The notes under the pieces: generated by a model
What the model was told of the DNA's origin: nothing
Databases searched by the model: none
What the model saw: only the letters and a program-made list of their open reading frames with translations
Assembly (NCBI GenBank): GCA_002449955.1
Contig: DJYD01000048.1
Span: forward strand, 1-35,706
Reading direction: 5' to 3'
Origin: Lachnospiraceae bacterium UBA6987
GTDB lineage: Bacteria; Bacillota; Clostridia; Lachnospirales; Lachnospiraceae
Length of the DNA: 35,706 bases
Position numbers and translations under genes: made by a program
Part shown: positions 30,782 to 35,706 of the stretch, piece after piece
How positions within the stretch are numbered: position 1 is the stretch's first letter
Layout of the letters: every line of letters begins with the position of its first letter

Positions 30782-31730
30782 ACTGAATTCATTTGAACCG
30801 GTATACCTTGTGTACGGTCCCGAAGCGTACTTAAGACGCCGTCTTAAGGATGCGCTTCGGCAGGCCATCGCGGGCGACGATACGATGAACTGCACGTACA
30901 GAGAGGGCAGGGAAGCTGCAATCCCGGAAATCAGGGAAATTGCGGAGACCTTGCCTTTCTTTGCAGAAAAGCGCCTGCTGATCCTGGAAAATACGGGTTA
31001 CTGTAAAAAAGGCGGGGAAGAGCTCGCGGAATATATCCCGCAGATTCCGGACACGACCGTGATCGTGTTTGTGGAGGAAGAGATCGATAAACGCTCGAAA
31101 CTTTATAAAGCGATCGATAAATGCGGACATTGTGCCGAGTGCGCCAGGCTCTCTGAAAATGAACTGAAACAGTTTGCCCTTTCCTACTTTACGAAGGAGG
31201 GGCACCGCATCACGGGCGATGCCATGGACTTATTCATAGACCGCTGCGGCGAGGATATGGGCCATCTGGTTACCGAGATGGAGAAGCTCTCGGCCTACAC
31301 GGCAGGGCGGAACATCCATGAGGAGGATGTGCAGGCCATCACTTCCGTCACAGCCCAGAACCGTGTCTTTGCGATGCTGGATGCCATGCTGCGCAGACAT
31401 CCGAAGGAAGCCCTGGAACTCTATGCGGATCTGAAGGCACTTCGGGAACCGCCTATGCGTATCCTGTACCTGATGACGCAGCAGGTAAACCGCCTGCTTC
31501 AGGTCAAGGAACTGGACAAGAGCGGAGCGAGAATGGACGGCATTGCCGAAGCGACCGGGATGCGCCCCTTTGCGGTCAGGCAGTACCTGCGGCAGGCGGC
31601 TTCGTTTACGGAAAAGGATTTAAGAGAAAGATTGGAAAAACTGGCGGAACTGGACGCGGCGGTAAAAAGCGGAAAGCTTTCGGACGCAATGGCAGTGGAG
31701 CTTGCCATGGCTGATTTCGGCAGAGGATAA
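30756..31730 (+). CDS. holA: DNA polymerase III subunit delta
   Basis: Clamp-loader subunit that opens the beta sliding clamp. The 324 residues follow the HolA pattern: PVYLVYGPEAYLRRRLKDALRQAI at the N-terminus (AAA-like fold without a working Walker A), AETLPFFAEKRLLILEN, DTTVIVFVEEEIDKRSKLYKAI, the DRCGEDMGHLVTEMEKLSAY segment, and a C-terminal helical collar (PPMRILYLMTQQVNRLLQVKEL). The start lies 26 bases inside the preceding small gene. hflX begins 3 bases after its stop. Confidence 0.94.
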   Translation: MKKIRSDIELNSFEPVYLVYGPEAYLRRRLKDALRQAIAGDDTMNCTYREGREAAIPEIREIAETLPFFAEKRLLILENTGYCKKGGEELAEYIPQIPDTTVIVFVEEEIDKRSKLYKAIDKCGHCAECARLSENELKQFALSYFTKEGHRITGDAMDLFIDRCGEDMGHLVTEMEKLSAYTAGRNIHEEDVQAITSVTAQNRVFAMLDAMLRRHPKEALELYADLKALREPPMRILYLMTQQVNRLLQVKELDKSGARMDGIAEATGMRPFAVRQYLRQAASFTEKDLRERLEKLAELDAAVKSGKLSDAMAVELAMADFGRG

Positions 31731-31733
31731 AAC

Positions 31734-32969
31734 ATGATTGAAACCAAAGAACGCCCCGAAAAAGTGATACTTGTGGCAGTTTCCGACAAGGACGCTGACA
31801 GCGCTATCCTTTCGCTGCAGGAGCTGGAAGCCCTGGCGGATACCGCCGGCGCCGAAGTTCTGGAGCTGTTTCTGCAATCCAGGGAGCACCCGCACCCTGG
31901 AACCTATCTCGGAAGCGGCAAACTGGAGGAGCTTAAAGAGCGAATCCAGGAGCTGGATGCAGACGGTGTGATCTGTGACGATGAGCTGACACCGGCCCAG
32001 ATGCGGAATATGACGGATATTCTGAACACAAAGGTGATGGACAGGACGCTGCTGATCCTGGATATCTTTGCTGCCCGCGCGGCCACGAAGGAAGGCCGCA
32101 TCCAGGTGGAGCTGGCGCAGCTGCGCTACCGGGCAACGAGGCTGACCGGCAAAGGGATCAGCCTGTCGCGTCTCGGCGGCGGCATCGGAACGAGAGGCCC
32201 CGGGGAAAGCAAGCTGGAAACGGACAGGCGGGGCATCCATAAGCGTATCTCCGTGCTGAAAGCGGAGCTTGAAGACGTGGTGCAGCACCGCATGACGCAG
32301 CGCTCGCAGAGGATGAGAAATGCCGTGCCTGTGATTTCCGTGGTAGGCTATACGAATGCCGGAAAATCAACCCTGCTCAATGTGCTGACCGGGTCTGATA
32401 TTCTGGCAGAGGACAAGCTTTTCGCAACCCTGGACCCGACGACCAGAAAGCTGATCCTGCCGGGCTCCGAGGAGGTGCTGCTCACCGACACCGTAGGCTT
32501 TATCGAAAAGCTCCCGCACGACCTGATCGATGCCTTTAAGAGCACCCTCGAGGAAGCTAAGTATGCGGACATCCTGCTGCACGTCGTGGATGCTTCCGAT
32601 CCTGGGATGCGTGCGCACATGGATACGGTTTACCGCACGCTCCGCGAGCTGCAGGTGGAAGACAAGCCGATCCTTACCGCCTTTAACAAATGTGATTTAA
32701 AACAGGAAGATGTCCTGCTCTATGATGGACAGGCGGACGAGGCAGTCCGCATCTCCGCTCTTACCGGCCAGGGACTGGACAGGCTGCAGGAGGTCCTGCA
32801 GGATCTTCTGCAGAGGCAGAAGGTGTACCTTGACCGCGTCATCCCTTACGCGCAGGCAGGCGAAGCCGCCAGGGTGCGCAAGTACGGGACTGTGCTTGAG
32901 GAAAGCTATGAGGACGGGGGCATTCACATCAGAGCTTACGTGCCGAAGTCCTTTACAGACATGAAATAA
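31734..32969 (+). CDS. hflX: Ribosome-associated GTPase HflX
   Basis: GTPase that binds the 50S subunit and splits stalled or hibernating 70S ribosomes. The 411 residues show the N-terminal HflX domain (LELFLQSREHPHPGTYLGSGKLEEL), the coiled region with GIGTRGPGESKLETDRR, and the G domain: G1 GYTNAGKST, G2/G3 region with TLDPTTRK and DTVGF, and G4 NKCD. A C-terminal domain of about 50 residues completes the expected length. GAGGA precedes the ATG. A hairpin follows the stop. Confidence 0.95.
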   Translation: MIETKERPEKVILVAVSDKDADSAILSLQELEALADTAGAEVLELFLQSREHPHPGTYLGSGKLEELKERIQELDADGVICDDELTPAQMRNMTDILNTKVMDRTLLILDIFAARAATKEGRIQVELAQLRYRATRLTGKGISLSRLGGGIGTRGPGESKLETDRRGIHKRISVLKAELEDVVQHRMTQRSQRMRNAVPVISVVGYTNAGKSTLLNVLTGSDILAEDKLFATLDPTTRKLILPGSEEVLLTDTVGFIEKLPHDLIDAFKSTLEEAKYADILLHVVDASDPGMRAHMDTVYRTLRELQVEDKPILTAFNKCDLKQEDVLLYDGQADEAVRISALTGQGLDRLQEVLQDLLQRQKVYLDRVIPYAQAGEAARVRKYGTVLEESYEDGGIHIRAYVPKSFTDMK

Positions 32970-32974
32970 GCAAT

Positions 32975-32999
32975 AAGAGCGCCGCATGACGGTGCTCTT
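32975..32999 (+). terminator. Hairpin between hflX and the panE-like gene
   Basis: AAGAGC-G-CCG (32975-32984) pairs with CGG-T-GCTCTT (32990-32999) over ten base pairs including one G-T, with loop CATGA. No U-tract follows; GGAGGAG of the next gene comes next. It may attenuate read-through or affect translation initiation of the next gene rather than terminate. Confidence 0.4.
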
Positions 33000-33010
33000 C
33001 GGAGGAGAAG

Positions 33011-34018
33011 ATGAGATATGCGATCTACGGAGCCGGCTCTCTCGGGACCGTGCTCGGAGCATACATGACAAAGGGCGGCATCACGGTGGATCTGGTGAAC
33101 CGCAACAAGGCGCACGTGGATGCGCTGAATGAGAACGGCGCGGTGATCAGCGGAACGATCAACATGAAAGTCCCTGTGCACGCGATCCTGCCGGAACAGA
33201 TGGAAGGCATCTATGATGTGATCTTCCTGATGACCAAACAGCTGCACAACCGCGATGTCGTGACGAAGCTGCTGCCTTTCCTGGGCGAGAAGAGCGTTAT
33301 CGTGACCCTGCAGAACGGGATTCCGGAACCCCTGGTCGCCGAGATCGCCGGCTCCGGACGGACCATCGGCTGCGTTGTCGAATGGGGGGCAACCCTGAAG
33401 GGACCGGGGGAATGTGAACTGACCTCCGATCCTGCCAGTATGTCGTTCCACATGGGACGGATGGAGGGCATCACGGATGAACAGATGTCCCTTGTTAAAT
33501 CGCTGCTGGAGACCATGTGCCCCGTGGACGTGGAAGAGGACCTCTTGGGCGTCCGCTGGTCGAAACTGTTGATCAATGCGACATTTTCCGGCCTCGGCAC
33601 AGTCATGGGAGGACGTTTCGGCGATGTTTCCGAATCAAGGGAAGCCCGTCCCATAGCCCTGGCCTGCATGAAGGAATGCATGGATGTGGGACATGCGGCC
33701 GGCGCAGTCTTTGCTCCGGTGCAGGGCAAGGACATCACAAAACTGTTTTATTACCGCGGCAGTCTGAAGAAAGCCTTTGCCTCCTTCCTGATGCCGATCG
33801 CCATGAAAAAGCACAGACGGATCGAACCTTCCATGCTGCAGGATATGAAGAAGGGAAAGCCCTGCGAAATCGATGCCATCAACGGCGTCGTCTGCGAATG
33901 GGGCAGAAAGACAGGCATCCCGACTCCGGTTAATGACCGCATCGTGGAGATCGTAAAGAAGGAACAAAACGGTGAGCTGCCGCTAAGCCCGGACAACTTA
34001 AAGCTCTTTAAAAAATGA
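33011..34018 (+). CDS. Ketopantoate reductase family protein (ApbA/PanE)
   Basis: Predicted NADPH-dependent 2-dehydropantoate 2-reductase, the second step of pantothenate synthesis. The 335 residues begin with the Rossmann dinucleotide motif YAIYGAGSLGTVLGAYM, then VDLVNRNKAHVDALNENG, ending strand 2 with the Arg/Asn expected for NADP. VIFLMTKQ holds the conserved catalytic-domain Lys (KQ), followed by LLPFLGEKSVIVTLQNGIPEP. The C-terminal helical domain contains DLLGVRWSKLLINATFSGLGTVMGG and the substrate-site stretch KKGKPCEIDAINGVV. No other pantothenate gene is nearby, so paralogues reducing other 2-keto acids remain possible and no symbol is assigned. Confidence 0.85.
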   Translation: MRYAIYGAGSLGTVLGAYMTKGGITVDLVNRNKAHVDALNENGAVISGTINMKVPVHAILPEQMEGIYDVIFLMTKQLHNRDVVTKLLPFLGEKSVIVTLQNGIPEPLVAEIAGSGRTIGCVVEWGATLKGPGECELTSDPASMSFHMGRMEGITDEQMSLVKSLLETMCPVDVEEDLLGVRWSKLLINATFSGLGTVMGGRFGDVSESREARPIALACMKECMDVGHAAGAVFAPVQGKDITKLFYYRGSLKKAFASFLMPIAMKKHRRIEPSMLQDMKKGKPCEIDAINGVVCEWGRKTGIPTPVNDRIVEIVKKEQNGELPLSPDNLKLFKK

Positions 34019-34027
34019 GGACATAAC

Positions 34028-35706
34028 ATGCCGATTTCACAGGACCATATCCGCAATTTCAGTATTATCGCTCATATCGACCACGGCAAATCCACGCTCG
34101 CGGACCGGATCATTGAACAGACCGGTCTGCTCACCAAGCGGGAGATGCAGGATCAGATCCTTGACAACATGGATCTGGAGCGCGAGCGCGGCATCACCAT
34201 CAAGGCACAGGCCGTGCGGACTGTCTATACCGCAAAGAACGGCGAGGAATACATCCTGAACCTGATCGATACCCCCGGCCACGTGGACTTTAACTATGAG
34301 GTCTCGCGGAGCCTTGCGGCCTGCGACGGCGCTCTCCTTGTGGTCGACGCCGCGCAGGGGATCGAGGCGCAGACGTTAGCAAACGTGTACCTTGCGCTGG
34401 ACAACGACCTTGAGGTGATCCCGGTCATCAACAAGATCGACCTGCCGAGCGCCGAGCCGGAACGCGTCATCGAAGAGATCGAGGACGTGATCGGCCTGGA
34501 AGCCCACGATGCGCCGTTAATTTCCGCAAAGAACGGCATCAATATTGAGGACGTCATGGAGGCGATCGTGCACAAGCTGCCGCCGCCTTCCGGCTCTCCC
34601 AATAAGCCGTTAAAGTGCCTGATTTTCGACTCCTTCTACGACAACTACCGCGGCGTCGTGGTCTTTTTCCGCATCCTTGACGGCTCCGTCAGAAAAGGCA
34701 TGCGCATCCGCCTGATGTCGACCGGCGCGGAATACGATGTGGTCGAAACGGGCTATTTCGGCGCGGGCCAGCTCATCCCCTGCGACGAGCTGGAGACCGG
34801 CATGGTCGGGTACCTCACGGCCAGCATTAAAAACGTCAAGGACACCCGGGTCGGCGATACGATCACCGACGCGGCGCGCCCCTGCGCGGAGGCTCTGCCC
34901 GGCTTCAAAACGGTCCAGTCCATGGTCTTCTGCGGCATGTATCCCGCGGACGGCGCGAAATATCCGGATCTGCGCGACGCCCTTGAGCGCCTGCAGTTAA
35001 ACGATGCGTCCCTGACCTACGAGCCGGAGACCTCGGTCGCCCTGGGCTTTGGCTTCCGCTGCGGCTTCCTGGGACTGCTCCATCTGGAAATCATTGAGGA
35101 GCGTCTGGAACGCGAGTACAATCTGGATCTCGTGACGACGGCGCCGAGCGTGGTTTATAAGGTCCATAAATTAAACGGCGAAGTCATCGATCTTTCCAAT
35201 CCGACAAACCTTCCGGATCCTGCGGAGATCGACTACATGGAAGAACCCGTGGTATCGGCCGAGATTATGGTCACCACTGAATTCATCGGACCGATCATGA
35301 AGCTCTGCCAGGAGCGCCGCGGCGTCTATATCAGCACCGAATATATCGAATCGACCCGCGCGATCCTGAAATACGAGCTGCCGCTGAACGAGATCATTTA
35401 CGACTTCTTCGATGCGTTAAAATCAAGGTCCCGCGGCTATGCCTCGCTTGACTACTCGCTGAAGGGCTATGTGCAGTCCAAGCTGGTCAGGCTGGACATC
35501 CTGATCAACAAAGAAATCGTGGACGCGCTCAGCTTCATCGTCCACGAATCCGTTGCCTATGAGCGCGGAAGGAGAATGTGCGAGCGCCTGAAGGAGGAGA
35601 TCCCGAGGCACCTCTTCGAGATCCCCATCCAGGCGGCGATCGGCAGCAAAATCATTGCCCGCGAGACGGTAAAGGCCGTGCGCAAGGACGTGCTCGCCAA
35701 GTGCTA
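34028..35706 (+). CDS. lepA: Elongation factor 4 (LepA), 3' end outside the window
   Basis: Ribosomal GTPase that helps with back-translocation or initiation under stress. The frame is open from ATG 34028 to the window edge (559 codons of about 600), so only the C-terminal ~40 residues are missing. The protein starts ISQDHIRNFSIIAHIDHGKST with G1 AHIDHGKST, G2 RGITIKAQ, G3 DTPGH and G4 NKID. The LepA-specific features are PALGFGF-type sequence (VALGFGFRCGFLGLLHLEI) and the C-terminal YASLDYSLKGYVQSKLVRLDILIN. GAGGAC precedes the ATG, 9 bases after the reductase stop. Confidence 0.97.
   Translation, partial: MPISQDHIRNFSIIAHIDHGKSTLADRIIEQTGLLTKREMQDQILDNMDLERERGITIKAQAVRTVYTAKNGEEYILNLIDTPGHVDFNYEVSRSLAACDGALLVVDAAQGIEAQTLANVYLALDNDLEVIPVINKIDLPSAEPERVIEEIEDVIGLEAHDAPLISAKNGINIEDVMEAIVHKLPPPSGSPNKPLKCLIFDSFYDNYRGVVVFFRILDGSVRKGMRIRLMSTGAEYDVVETGYFGAGQLIPCDELETGMVGYLTASIKNVKDTRVGDTITDAARPCAEALPGFKTVQSMVFCGMYPADGAKYPDLRDALERLQLNDASLTYEPETSVALGFGFRCGFLGLLHLEIIEERLEREYNLDLVTTAPSVVYKVHKLNGEVIDLSNPTNLPDPAEIDYMEEPVVSAEIMVTTEFIGPIMKLCQERRGVYISTEYIESTRAILKYELPLNEIIYDFFDALKSRSRGYASLDYSLKGYVQSKLVRLDILINKEIVDALSFIVHESVAYERGRRMCERLKEEIPRHLFEIPIQAAIGSKIIARETVKAVRKDVLAKC

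Overview
The window looks like a chromosomal segment of a Gram-positive Clostridia (Bacillota), most likely Lachnospiraceae or a close relative. This is inferred from strong AGGAGG-type ribosome sites, tightly overlapping operons, the yhbY-nadD-yqeK-rsfS cluster, the ftsE-ftsX-S41 protease cluster, several ECF sigma/anti-sigma pairs, a GntR-ABC operon, and the absence of any outer-membrane gene. No database search was possible, so the taxonomy is inference.

Layout. (1) 1-3560: a large receptor-like protein with an N-terminal TIR domain, one membrane segment, a heptad-repeat coiled coil and a long propeller-like region. (2) 3605-10883: forward housekeeping genes: an RlmL-type RNA methyltransferase, rdgB, an alpha/beta hydrolase, dnaG, and a nucleoside-salvage operon (deoC-cdd-pdp) closed by a strong bidirectional terminator. 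(3) 10990-13523: a reverse operon thyA-folA plus an RCC1-repeat lipoprotein. (4) 13537-17112: a reverse, apparently self-repressed GntR-ABC operon with a near-consensus promoter and an operator-like dyad. (5) 17132-20646: two reverse ECF sigma factor operons in series. One sigma gene overlaps a membrane-anchored serpin with an anti-sigma-like N-terminus; the other is paired with a DUF4367-like membrane anti-sigma protein. (6) 20647-22818: an AT-rich accessory island holding two tiny ORFs, an N-terminally truncated RHS/polymorphic-toxin tail with a toxin-44-like C-terminus, and a putative membrane immunity protein made of two similar modules. (7) 22819-25960: yhbY, a nadD-yqeK fusion, rsfS, a small membrane protein and pspA. 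(8) 25980-26136: one tRNA-Gln(CUG) with its own promoter and terminator. (9) 26221-35706: cvfB-like S1 protein, ftsE with a long acidic tail, ftsX, ctpA, a small unknown gene, holA, hflX, a panE-like reductase, and lepA running off the window end.

Most genes serve core replication, translation and nucleotide metabolism. The accessory biology sits in the TIR protein, the ECF-serpin operon and the RHS toxin/immunity cassette. The most unusual proposal is that the serpin reports extracellular protease attack to its partner sigma factor.
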